A stretch of DNA of 64,000 nucleotides from Chitinophaga agri. GTDB taxonomy: Bacteria; Bacteroidota; Bacteroidia; Chitinophagales; Chitinophagaceae. Of the stretch, positions 33,887 to 41,643 are shown in pieces; within the stretch, counting starts at the first letter, position 1; the number at the start of each line of letters is the position of its first letter. Under the pieces are notes generated by a model. The model was given only the letters and a program-made list of their open reading frames with translations, made no database searches and had not been told where the DNA came from. The translations under genes were made by a program, and so were the position numbers. The stretch is taken from contig NZ_CP048113.1 in assembly GCF_010093065.1 (NCBI RefSeq), positions 124,001 through 188,000 on the forward strand, in the 5' to 3' direction.

Positions 33887-34694
33887 TGGAAAGTCTGCTG
33901 CTAACCTGCTGAGCTTTGGATGTTATATAGCTGGTGTTGTTAAAGGCCGGTTGCTGGGCCTCTTTCCGGAAGAGATAGAGTATGATGAAAGTCCCAGACG
34001 GATAGTTACAAGTACTGCGTCACAAAGTGGGATAACGGATATTGGACCGGCTGTTGAAACGAATCACACGAATGATATACAGGCTGACATCCGTCGTTTT
34101 CAGCAGATGTGTGAGAGAAAAGGGATACACGCATCCGTACATAACGGTTCGCGTTTTACGATAGCTGACCTGGCGGATGAGAGTCGTTTCGCGGACCTGA
34201 TCATCGTCGATGCCACTCCGCGGAAGGGATTTCTGACAGAATCTGTACACGAGAGGATTGTGAAAGAACTGGTTTCCGCTGCTGAGTGTCCTGTCATTAT
34301 TGCACCGGCATCTTTTGAACCGGTGGAGGAAGTGGTATTCTGGTACAACCGGAGTGCTTCCGCCGCATTTGCCATGAAGGAGTTTGCTTACATATTTTCC
34401 TTTTCTGACGATATAAAGGCTACGGTGGCGCTCACGCTGAACGATGGTGACGATGACACCGGCGATACACATGCTGTGAGGGAGTGGCTGAGCCGTTATT
34501 ACGAATATGGAGACGTGGTTATCCTGAAGGAACACCAGGAAAAAACACTGTTTGACTACCTGCTACGTAAAAAGAAGGTGCTGGTCGTCACCGGTGCCCA
34601 TGGCAGAGCCGCCCTACGCCGGTTCTTTCAGCATAGTCAGACGGACCTGCAGTTAAAAACATTGCCTTTCCCCCTATTGATCACTCATCACTGA
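33861..34694 (+). CDS. Universal stress protein, copy 1
   Basis: A 277-residue protein made of two Usp-like halves. Copies 1-3 share the layout of an N-terminal I-L-L-I-F-N-G / V-T-D / A-F-D-G strand, a V-x-A-D-L-x-x-x-D-A segment, A-E-C-P-V-I-I-A-P at the half boundary and a C-terminal G-A-H-G-R-x-A-L-R-R-F-F. The ATP-binding G-x2-G-x9-G-S/T pattern is only partly kept. Usp proteins aid survival under starvation and low oxygen. The start lies within the end of the polX-like gene. Confidence 0.85.
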   Translation: MRKILLIFNGKSAANLLSFGCYIAGVVKGRLLGLFPEEIEYDESPRRIVTSTASQSGITDIGPAVETNHTNDIQADIRRFQQMCERKGIHASVHNGSRFTIADLADESRFADLIIVDATPRKGFLTESVHERIVKELVSAAECPVIIAPASFEPVEEVVFWYNRSASAAFAMKEFAYIFSFSDDIKATVALTLNDGDDDTGDTHAVREWLSRYYEYGDVVILKEHQEKTLFDYLLRKKKVLVVTGAHGRAALRRFFQHSQTDLQLKTLPFPLLITHH

Positions 34695-34708
34695 ATAAAA
34701 CATGTGCT

Positions 34709-35545
34709 ATGAAAAAGATACTTTATGTCACAGATGTACTCAGGCTCGATGTGGCTACACTGGATTTCGCCTGTTATCTGTGTAATCTTTCCCGTTCGAA
34801 GCTGGTCGGTATTTTCCTGGAAAACATCGAGGGGGAGGCCCGGTCATCTAAAGCGATAAAAGAGGTCGCTATGGAAAGCGGTATCAGTTTGCAGACTGAT
34901 AATCCACAGGAGGTCAAGGAGCGTTGTACGGCCGAGCATATACAGTTGTTTAAGGATGCCTGTATGCAGCGGGGAGTAACAGGGCTGGTGCACCGGGATA
35001 AGGGCGCTCCGCTCGAAGATATCATTGTTGAAAGCCGGTATGCGGATGTATTACTGATAGATGCTTCCACCTCTTTTTCCGCTGAGAAGGAAAGTGTGCC
35101 TACCCGTTTTGTTACAGAGGTGCTGGCAGATGCAGAATGTCCGGTAGTAGTATTACCGGAGCGCTTTGAAGGCCTGAACAAAATTGTGTTCACGTATGAC
35201 GGCCGTAGTTCGTCCGTCTTTGCCATCAAGCAGTTCACCTATTTGTTTCCTGAACTGAAAGACCATTCCGTAGTTGTCATTACCATTATGGAAGGCAAAA
35301 AACCCGCTCCGGAAGAACGCTACAAGCTGAAAGAATGGCTGCATGATCACTATACGGATATTGATTTTATTGTCATGGATGGCAATGTGAAGACAGGATT
35401 GCTGGACAGCCTGCTGCTCCGCACGAAGGATTTTATCGTCATGGGCGCATATGGCAGAAATGCATTCTCTACGCTGTTCGCGCCGAGCCATGCCGCACCC
35501 GTACTGAAGCTGGTAGCACAGCCTGTATTTATTGCACACCACTGA
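34709..35545 (+). CDS. Universal stress protein, copy 2
   Basis: A 278-residue tandem-Usp protein, 14 bp after copy 1. It carries A-E-C-P-V-V-V-L-P near the middle, V-F-T-Y-D-G-R-S-S-S-V-F-A-I-K at the start of the second half and V-M-G-A-Y-G-R-N-A-F-S-T-L-F near the end, the last resembling the nucleotide-binding loop of Usp domains. The three tandem copies differ enough to be old duplications and may form hetero-oligomers. Confidence 0.87.
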   Translation: MKKILYVTDVLRLDVATLDFACYLCNLSRSKLVGIFLENIEGEARSSKAIKEVAMESGISLQTDNPQEVKERCTAEHIQLFKDACMQRGVTGLVHRDKGAPLEDIIVESRYADVLLIDASTSFSAEKESVPTRFVTEVLADAECPVVVLPERFEGLNKIVFTYDGRSSSVFAIKQFTYLFPELKDHSVVVITIMEGKKPAPEERYKLKEWLHDHYTDIDFIVMDGNVKTGLLDSLLLRTKDFIVMGAYGRNAFSTLFAPSHAAPVLKLVAQPVFIAHH

Positions 35546-35559
35546 TCAATGCTGATAAC

Positions 35560-36396
35560 ATGAAAAAGATAGTAGCGGCCTTTGATGGCCTTAAATTTTC
35601 AGAGAGCACACTGGCGTATGCTGTTGCGATAGCAAGAGACCATAATGCACATCTGGTAGGTGTATTTCTGAACGACATGACTTATTTCAGCCGCAGCCCA
35701 TACCGCGTGATGGCTGATGCGGAGAATTCCTACCGTAACCTGGAGACGCTGGAGGAAGAAGATGCCGGCACACGGAGACAGGCAGTTGATAAGTTCAGCG
35801 CAGCCTGTAGTGCAGCCGCCCTGAACTTTTCTGTGCATAAGGATAAATACATTGCACTACAGGAGCTATTGCATGAAAGTGTATATGCGGATCTGGTAGT
35901 GATCGATGCTGCGGAGACACTGAACCGTTATGCGGATGCGCCACCTGCACATTTTATGCGTGATTTTCTTGCAGATGCCCATTGTCCGGTACTGGTGGTA
36001 CCACGTACGTACGTGCCAGTCAGGTCATCGGTGCTGCTCTATGATGGTGAACCATCCTCCGTATATGCCGTAAAGATGTTTAGTTACCTGTTGCCTGTAC
36101 AGAGCGCATTGCCAGCAGAAGTGATCACGATCAGGGAGTCTGACGAGAATCTTCATCTCCCTGATAATGCCCTGATGAAGGAGTTCATGAAGCGCCATCA
36201 TAACAAAGCTGTTTATACCGTAGCGAGAGGTGATGCGGATGAGGAAATTCCGGCCCGTCTGCGTATGAATGATGCCAGTACACTCGTAGTGCTGGGCGCA
36301 TACAGAAGAAGCGCTGTTTCCAGATTTTTCAGGGAAAGTATGGCCGATAGACTGATCAGGGAATTGAAATGGCCATTGTTCATTGCTCATCAATAA
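35560..36396 (+). CDS. Universal stress protein, copy 3
   Basis: A 278-residue tandem-Usp protein, 14 bp after copy 2. V-A-A-F-D-G-L-K-F-S-E-S-T at the N-terminus, A-H-C-P-V-L-V-V-P in the middle, S-V-L-L-Y-D-G-E-P-S-S-V-Y-A-V-K and V-L-G-A-Y-R-R-S-A-V-S-R-F-F near the end mark the family. It precedes PEP synthase by 14 bp on the same strand and is probably in the same transcript. Confidence 0.87.
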   Translation: MKKIVAAFDGLKFSESTLAYAVAIARDHNAHLVGVFLNDMTYFSRSPYRVMADAENSYRNLETLEEEDAGTRRQAVDKFSAACSAAALNFSVHKDKYIALQELLHESVYADLVVIDAAETLNRYADAPPAHFMRDFLADAHCPVLVVPRTYVPVRSSVLLYDGEPSSVYAVKMFSYLLPVQSALPAEVITIRESDENLHLPDNALMKEFMKRHHNKAVYTVARGDADEEIPARLRMNDASTLVVLGAYRRSAVSRFFRESMADRLIRELKWPLFIAHQ

Positions 36397-36410
36397 TTAA
36401 CGATTGTGTT

Positions 36411-38801
36411 ATGGAAAACTTTGTAAGGCATTTTTCAGCCATCACGATGAAAGACGTAGCGACCGTAGGCGGAAAGAGCGCCTCCCTGGGTGAGATGACG
36501 CATCACCTGGCGCCGATGGGGATCAATATACCGGATGGATTCGCAACCACCGCATTTGCATACTGGACATTCCTGGATTATAATAATCTGTGGGAGCCTC
36601 TTACCCAGCTGATGAGAGAGCTGGACCGGCGGAACTTCAGTAATCTCAGGGAAACGGGTGCTGCTGCCAGGAAGATGATCCTGCGGGGAGAGATACCGGC
36701 AATACTGGTAAAGGCCGTAAAAGATGCCTATGTGGGCATGTGTGTGAACGAGCCGGCCGCTGTGGCAGTAAGAAGCAGCGCAACTGCCGAAGACATGCCT
36801 TACGCCAGTTTCGCGGGGCAACATGAGTCTTTCCTGAATGTCAGGGGAGAAGACGCGGTCATTGATGCGCTGCTGCATTGTTATGCATCCCTGTACACTG
36901 ACCGGGCCATCAAGTACCGGGAAGATAACGGTATCATTCATGAAAAGGTAGCCCTGTGTACCTGTATCCAGCAAATGGTCAGAGCCGATCTTGCCTGCTC
37001 AGGTGTGGGGTTTACGCTGGATCCGGAATCGGGGTTCAGGAATGTGGTGCATCTTTCCGGCAGCTGGGGACTGGGAGAGAACGTGGTGCAGGGCACGGTA
37101 GATCCTGATGAATTCTATGTTTTTAAGCCGGCACTCAGCTGGGGTAAACAGGCGATTGTAAGCAAAAAGACAGGCCGCAAACAATTTACCATGATCTACG
37201 CGGAAGGTGCTGACAGGACCGTGAATATTGATACACCCGAACAACAGCAGGTGCGGCAGGTACTGACGGATAAGGAGATCGCGCAGCTGGCCGCCTGGGG
37301 TGTGCTGATCGAAACCCATTATAAATGCCCGATGGATTTTGAATGGGCGAAAGATGGCATTGATGGTAAATTGTTTATCGTGCAGGCCCGTCCGGAGACC
37401 GTGCATTCCCGGAAGACTGCTGAGAAATCATATGAATATCATCTCAAAAAAAAGGGGAAGGTACTGGCAGAAGGCCAGGCAGTGGGGGCGATGATCGCCA
37501 CGGGTATAGCAAGGGTTTTACAATCACCGGCCGAAGGGCATCAGCTGGCGGAAGGTGAAATTATTATTGCGCGCACGACCACACCCGACTGGGACCCGCT
37601 TTTGCGAAAGGCCGCCGCTATCGTGACAGATGCGGGTGGTCGTACCAGTCATGCTGCTATTGTAGCCAGGGAGCAACATGTTCCGGCTATTGTAGGCTGT
37701 GTCAACGCGACTGCCGAAATAAGAACAGGGATGCAGATCACTGTCTGCTGTGCTGAAGGGAAGACGGGTATTGTTTACGAAGGTGCGTTACCCTATGAAA
37801 CAACTACAGTCGATTTTACTGATATGGAGACACCTGCGCATGTCAGCCCGATGCTGATCATGAGTGATCCCGGACAGGCATTCAAACTGTCGGCCTATCC
37901 TGTGGCAGGGGTAGGTTTATTGAGAATGGAGTTTATGATCACGCATACGATCGGTATTCACCCCATGGCCCTGATCAGGTATCCCGACCTGCCCGATGAG
38001 TCAGTTAGAACACAGATTGACAAACTGACAGCGGGTTATCCGGATAAAGCACAATTCTTTGTGGACAGACTTGCGCAGGGAATTGGCACGATAGCCGCCG
38101 CCTTTCATCCAAGAGAAGTGATCCTCAGAATGAGTGATTTTAAGACAAATGAGTATGCGCAACTACTGGGAGGCCAGCAATTTGAAGTGGCTGAAGAAAA
38201 TCCTATGCTGGGCTTCCGGGGAGCTTCCCGTTACTATCATCCAGCCTACCGGCCTGCGTTTGCATTGGAGTGTGCCGCCGTACGCCGTGTGCGGGAAGAC
38301 ATGGGGCTGACGAATGTGAAGGTAATGATCCCATTCTGTCGCACCGTGGAAGAGGGAAAAAAGGTACTGGCAGTAATGCAGGAATGTGGGTTAAAGAGAG
38401 GCGACAACGGACTGGAAGTATACGTGATGGCGGAGATACCTTCCAACGTGCTGCTGGCAGAAAAGTTCGCCGGTATTTTCGATGGGTTTTCCATCGGTTC
38501 AAATGATCTTACACAGCTGACACTCGGAATAGACCGGGATGCGGCGATGGTCGCAGGGCTTTTCAACGAGGAAGATCCGGCGGTGGAAGTGATGCTGAAG
38601 CACGTCATTAAAAAGGCAAATAAGATGAAACGGCATATCGGACTGTGTGGTCAGGCTGCAAGCGACCTGCCTGCTTTTGCCGGTCTGTTGGTGAGAAGCG
38701 GTATCAATAGTATTTCTTTCAATCCGGACGCGGCGCTGAAAGGTATTCATAACATCGTTGAAGCGGAGCAGCGTCTCAGCAAAGACCTGCTGTTGCTCTG
38801 A
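36411..38801 (+). CDS. ppsA: Phosphoenolpyruvate synthase
   Basis: A 796-residue pyruvate, water dikinase. ATP-grasp domain at about 1-345 (R-S-S-A-T-A-E-D, G-E-N-V-V-Q-G), phosphohistidine domain with His414 in G-G-R-T-S-H-A-A-I, and C-terminal TIM barrel with G-S-N-D-L-T-Q and Cys746 in G-L-C-G-Q. It turns pyruvate and ATP into PEP, AMP and phosphate, the entry into gluconeogenesis and glycogen storage, or recovers ATP in reverse under energy stress. Start at 36411 gives the usual length. Last gene of the Usp operon. Confidence 0.93.
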   Translation: MENFVRHFSAITMKDVATVGGKSASLGEMTHHLAPMGINIPDGFATTAFAYWTFLDYNNLWEPLTQLMRELDRRNFSNLRETGAAARKMILRGEIPAILVKAVKDAYVGMCVNEPAAVAVRSSATAEDMPYASFAGQHESFLNVRGEDAVIDALLHCYASLYTDRAIKYREDNGIIHEKVALCTCIQQMVRADLACSGVGFTLDPESGFRNVVHLSGSWGLGENVVQGTVDPDEFYVFKPALSWGKQAIVSKKTGRKQFTMIYAEGADRTVNIDTPEQQQVRQVLTDKEIAQLAAWGVLIETHYKCPMDFEWAKDGIDGKLFIVQARPETVHSRKTAEKSYEYHLKKKGKVLAEGQAVGAMIATGIARVLQSPAEGHQLAEGEIIIARTTTPDWDPLLRKAAAIVTDAGGRTSHAAIVAREQHVPAIVGCVNATAEIRTGMQITVCCAEGKTGIVYEGALPYETTTVDFTDMETPAHVSPMLIMSDPGQAFKLSAYPVAGVGLLRMEFMITHTIGIHPMALIRYPDLPDESVRTQIDKLTAGYPDKAQFFVDRLAQGIGTIAAAFHPREVILRMSDFKTNEYAQLLGGQQFEVAEENPMLGFRGASRYYHPAYRPAFALECAAVRRVREDMGLTNVKVMIPFCRTVEEGKKVLAVMQECGLKRGDNGLEVYVMAEIPSNVLLAEKFAGIFDGFSIGSNDLTQLTLGIDRDAAMVAGLFNEEDPAVEVMLKHVIKKANKMKRHIGLCGQAASDLPAFAGLLVRSGINSISFNPDAALKGIHNIVEAEQRLSKDLLLL

Positions 38802-38828
38802 CAAATAGCTGATCCCGGGGCGAGTTGT

Positions 38829-39887
38829 TTAATTGGAGAGATCTGCAAGTTTCCGGGCGTTCGTGACATAAATGAAACCTTCTTTGATATCGAGGAGTTT
38901 CTCATTTCTGAAGTCGCCTACTGTTCTTATCAGGGACTCCTTGGCAACGCCGGCAACGGCTGCCAGGTTTTCCCTGCTGATGTCAATACCGAATCCATCT
39001 ATGCCGGAAGGGTTATATTTTCTGCAGACGCTGAGGATCGCGTCTGCTACTTTCTTACGCAATGAATTATAGGCAATGCCCAGGAGCAGTGTTTCCTTCT
39101 CTGCAATATTATTGGCAAGTAATTTAATAAAGCGCTGCACTACCTGTGGGTTTGAGCCTGTCAGCTCGTCGAAGTCCTTCCGGGGTATAATGGCGAGTTC
39201 CGTATCGTCCATTGTTTCGGCATTTTCTTTATAGGTCGTATCTTCCAGCAGCGGCGCATAACCAAAGAAGTCGCCGGTGCTGTAGAGGCCTGTTATGAGT
39301 TCTTTTCCTTCATCATTTCTTTTATAGGCTTTCACTTTTCCCTTAATGATATAAAACAGGCAGGACGGATGATTGCCTTCCTGGTACACGCACTGTTTCT
39401 TTTTGTGCTTCATGATATTGCGACCTTCTTTCAGGGCGCTAATGGACTGCTCTGCAGATACCATATTGAGCAGGGAGTCTACGCCGTTAATGCCCTGCAG
39501 AGAGGTTTCTTTCAGGGTGGCTGCTTTTTTCAGTCTGCTTTCTATGGAATTGAGTAATTCTACCGGGTCAAAGGGCTTGGTGATGTAATCGTCTGCTCCC
39601 ATGTCCATTCCTTTCCGGATATCGGACCGTTCTGTCCGCGCGGTAAGAAAGATGAAAGGGACCGTTCTGAGGTCCGGCTTTTTGCCAATCAGGTGCAGGA
39701 CCCCGAATCCATCCAGTCCCGGCATGGTCAGATCGCAGATAATTAGTTCGGGTTTGTGCGCTTCCGCCAGTTGCACTCCGGATTTCCCATCCGCAGCGGT
39801 CAGTACTTTATAGTTGGCAAGCTCCAGTATCTCAGCGGTGTTCTCCCTTACGTCAGCATTATCCTCGATGAGTAAAATCGTAGTCAT
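38829..39887 (-). CDS. Response regulator with CRP/FNR-type output domain
   Basis: A 352-residue fusion. Receiver domain (1-125; acidic pair E8-D9, phosphoacceptor D52, Lys in I-T-K-P-F), cyclic-nucleotide-binding-like domain (about 150-270: G-N-H-P-S-C-L-F-Y-I-I-K-G-K-V-K, F-F-G-Y), and C-terminal winged helix (about 300-350: I-S-R-E-N-L-A-A-V-A-G-V-A-K-E-S-L-I-R-T). There is no FNR-type Cys cluster for an Fe-S centre. CRP-type palindromes in several island promoters make it a good candidate regulator of the island, with input from a phosphorelay. It ends 27 bp from ppsA (convergent). Confidence 0.9.
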   Translation of the reverse strand: MTTILLIEDNADVRENTAEILELANYKVLTAADGKSGVQLAEAHKPELIICDLTMPGLDGFGVLHLIGKKPDLRTVPFIFLTARTERSDIRKGMDMGADDYITKPFDPVELLNSIESRLKKAATLKETSLQGINGVDSLLNMVSAEQSISALKEGRNIMKHKKKQCVYQEGNHPSCLFYIIKGKVKAYKRNDEGKELITGLYSTGDFFGYAPLLEDTTYKENAETMDDTELAIIPRKDFDELTGSNPQVVQRFIKLLANNIAEKETLLLGIAYNSLRKKVADAILSVCRKYNPSGIDGFGIDISRENLAAVAGVAKESLIRTVGDFRNEKLLDIKEGFIYVTNARKLADLSN

Positions 39888-40032
39888 GTGCTTTTTTTTA
39901 ACGGATGTTATATGGAGTATTAATATAATGTAGCGTTGTTGCAGTGCGGCTTATATGACGTGTTATTCAAATATACGTAAAAAAGTGAAAATTTTGAATA
40001 ATTGTGCCAGATCATCATTTACTGCCAGGACA

Positions 40033-40098
40033 GTGATGACGATCACTATAATGCTTGAGGAACATCATTTGTTGTTTTTTATCCGGGGAGTAATTTAG
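40033..40098 (+). promoter_or_regulatory. CRP/FNR-like site and promoter of hsp20
   Basis: GTGATGACGATCAC (40033-40046) is a CRP-like palindrome (GTGA-N6-TCAC). The promoter TTTG (40068-40071) - 19 bp - TAATTTAG (40091-40098, one mismatch) follows. The palindrome is 22 bp, two helical turns, further from the -7 box than in the other island promoters, which suits a class I activator site. Confidence 0.55.
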
Positions 40099-40145
40099 TA
40101 CTGTTAAATATTCATTTTACCAGCAATAAAAACAAGGAGGTAATT

Positions 40146-40589
40146 ATGTCTACGAATTTAGCAAAAACAAGCCCACTGTTCCCCGCATTTTTTGACGATA
40201 TGTTTAAACCCTGGAAAGATCTTTTTGATACCAATGGTGGCCGCTCATGGACAGCGACCGTACCCGCCGTCAATGTAACGGAAGAGAAGGATGCCTTTAA
40301 GCTGTCACTGGCCGCTCCGGGTATGCGCAAAGAAGACTTCAATGTGGATGTGGAGGGAGATATGCTCACTATCAGTGCTGAAAAGGAAGAAAAGAAGGAA
40401 TCCAGCGACGAGAAGGTGAGCAGGGAGGAATATAATTACTCCAGCTTTAGCCGTAGTTTCCGTCTTCCTGAGACGGTAAAGCGGGATAGTATTGGCGCCC
40501 TCTATCAGGATGGCGTGTTGAAAGTCACGCTGCCTAAAAAAGAAGAGGCCCGTAAAAACGGAGAGACAAAGAAAATTGATGTGCATTGA
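40146..40589 (+). CDS. Hsp20/alpha-crystallin small heat shock protein
   Basis: A 147-residue small heat shock protein. The alpha-crystallin domain (about 37-140) contains P-A-V-N-V-T-E-E-K-D-A-F, L-A-A-P-G-M-R-K-E-D-F-N-V and the C-terminal G-V-L-K-V-T-L-P-K signature. It holds unfolding proteins ready for refolding under heat, desiccation or dormancy. A perfect Shine-Dalgarno AAGGAGG lies at 40134-40140, 5 bp before the ATG, unusual in this phylum and a sign of strong translation. A terminator follows at 40634-40667. Confidence 0.93.
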   Translation: MSTNLAKTSPLFPAFFDDMFKPWKDLFDTNGGRSWTATVPAVNVTEEKDAFKLSLAAPGMRKEDFNVDVEGDMLTISAEKEEKKESSDEKVSREEYNYSSFSRSFRLPETVKRDSIGALYQDGVLKVTLPKKEEARKNGETKKIDVH

Positions 40590-40633
40590 CTGTTTATCCG
40601 CCGGAATTCTTTCCGGAGGTGTTTTCATCATAG

Positions 40634-40667
40634 AAAAAAGATAGCGATTACGGTCGCTATCTTTTTT
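40634..40667. terminator. Bidirectional intrinsic terminator
   Basis: GATAGCGA (40640-40647) and TCGCTATC (40654-40661) form an 8-bp stem with a 6-nt loop, with A6 on the left and T6 on the right, so it works in both directions: for hsp20 (+) and the convergent Usp gene (-). Confidence 0.88.
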
Positions 40668-40689
40668 ATTTATACCTAAAAACCCGGAA

Positions 40690-41526
40690 TTATGGATGAG
40701 TGATGAACAGCGGACCTTTCATTTTCTTCAGGATATTATCGGCACTGCTATCATCAAAGAAGCGGGACAGTTTGCTTCTTCCATATGCGCCAAAAGTGCT
40801 GATATAGTCTGACTTGTTTTCGAGGTAGGCCGCCAGTATATCGTCCGCAGGACCGGAAAAGATCTTGAACTCTACCTTATTACTGTAGCCTGCAAGATAT
40901 TCTCTCAGCAGGTCCTCGTGCGGCATGGTACTATGTCCTTTTTCACATACATACACAACGCTGCAGTCCTTTGCTACCAGTGCAGGGAAGATGGCCGTAA
41001 ATGCCCTGATGGCATACATGGATGAATAGGTGCCGTTATAGGAGAACACAACCCCTTTGGGGACGGTGAGGCTATCGGGGATGACCAGTACCGGACACTG
41101 GGCTGCCGCCAGCATGTCTTTAACAAAGCTCGTAGGATTGGTGTCAAAGAGAAATGGGAAGGAGGTGTCTTTACTTACCAGCAGCAGGTCGGCGAAACGG
41201 CTTTCAAGGATGGTCTCTTCTGCCGCTGATCCGGAATCGTTCCGTATGGTACAGGTGATATTCCGTTCCCTGCAGATGTTGGTCAGTGTGGCGGTATTTT
41301 CCCTGATGATCTTTTTCTTTTCTTCAGCAGCCTTTATCACAATTTCATAGGTATGGGCAGGCACACCTTCTGCGAAGTCCGGCGCCATCAGCTGGTTGAG
41401 GCTATTGATATCTTCCAGCATGATGATCGTTAGTTTGCTTCTGAACATGCCGGATACATATTCAATGGCATCCAGCTGTTCTTCTTTAAAGTTTACAGCA
41501 TCAATAACAGCTAATATCTTTTTCAT
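40690..41526 (-). CDS. Universal stress protein, copy 4
   Basis: A 278-residue tandem-Usp protein on the opposite strand from copies 1-3, with A-V-I-D-A-V at the start, A-Q-C-P-V-L-V-I-P at the half boundary, G-V-V-F-S-Y-N-G-T-Y-S-S-M-Y-A-I-R, and F-G-A-Y-G-R-S-K-L-S-R-F-F near the end. Its promoter region overlaps the stop of the glycogen gene and contains a perfect ATGA-N6-TCAT palindrome. Confidence 0.87.
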   Translation of the reverse strand: MKKILAVIDAVNFKEEQLDAIEYVSGMFRSKLTIIMLEDINSLNQLMAPDFAEGVPAHTYEIVIKAAEEKKKIIRENTATLTNICRERNITCTIRNDSGSAAEETILESRFADLLLVSKDTSFPFLFDTNPTSFVKDMLAAAQCPVLVIPDSLTVPKGVVFSYNGTYSSMYAIRAFTAIFPALVAKDCSVVYVCEKGHSTMPHEDLLREYLAGYSNKVEFKIFSGPADDILAAYLENKSDYISTFGAYGRSKLSRFFDDSSADNILKKMKGPLFITHP

Positions 41527-41602
41527 AACATATAGATTTTGTATACTTATATATCACAAAGCTATTGTCCTGCCGGCTCAATCCCAATGATAGCGGCAGG
41601 AA

Positions 41603-41643
41603 GAAAGGTAGTTGTTGTTATCTGTTCGTATGACGTTGATCAT
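41603..41643 (-). promoter_or_regulatory. CRP/FNR-like site upstream of Usp copy 4
   Basis: ATGACGTTGATCAT (41630-41643, ATGA-N6-TCAT) overlaps the last codons of the glycogen gene. On the minus strand TACCTTTC (41603-41610) is one mismatch from TAnnTTTG, 3 bp closer than in the other island promoters. Confidence 0.45.

Noticed and set aside
40598..40625. A short inverted repeat after hsp20 (CCGGAA ... TTCCGG)
   Set aside because: The stem is short and has no T-run; the strong terminator at 40634-40667 explains the transcript end.
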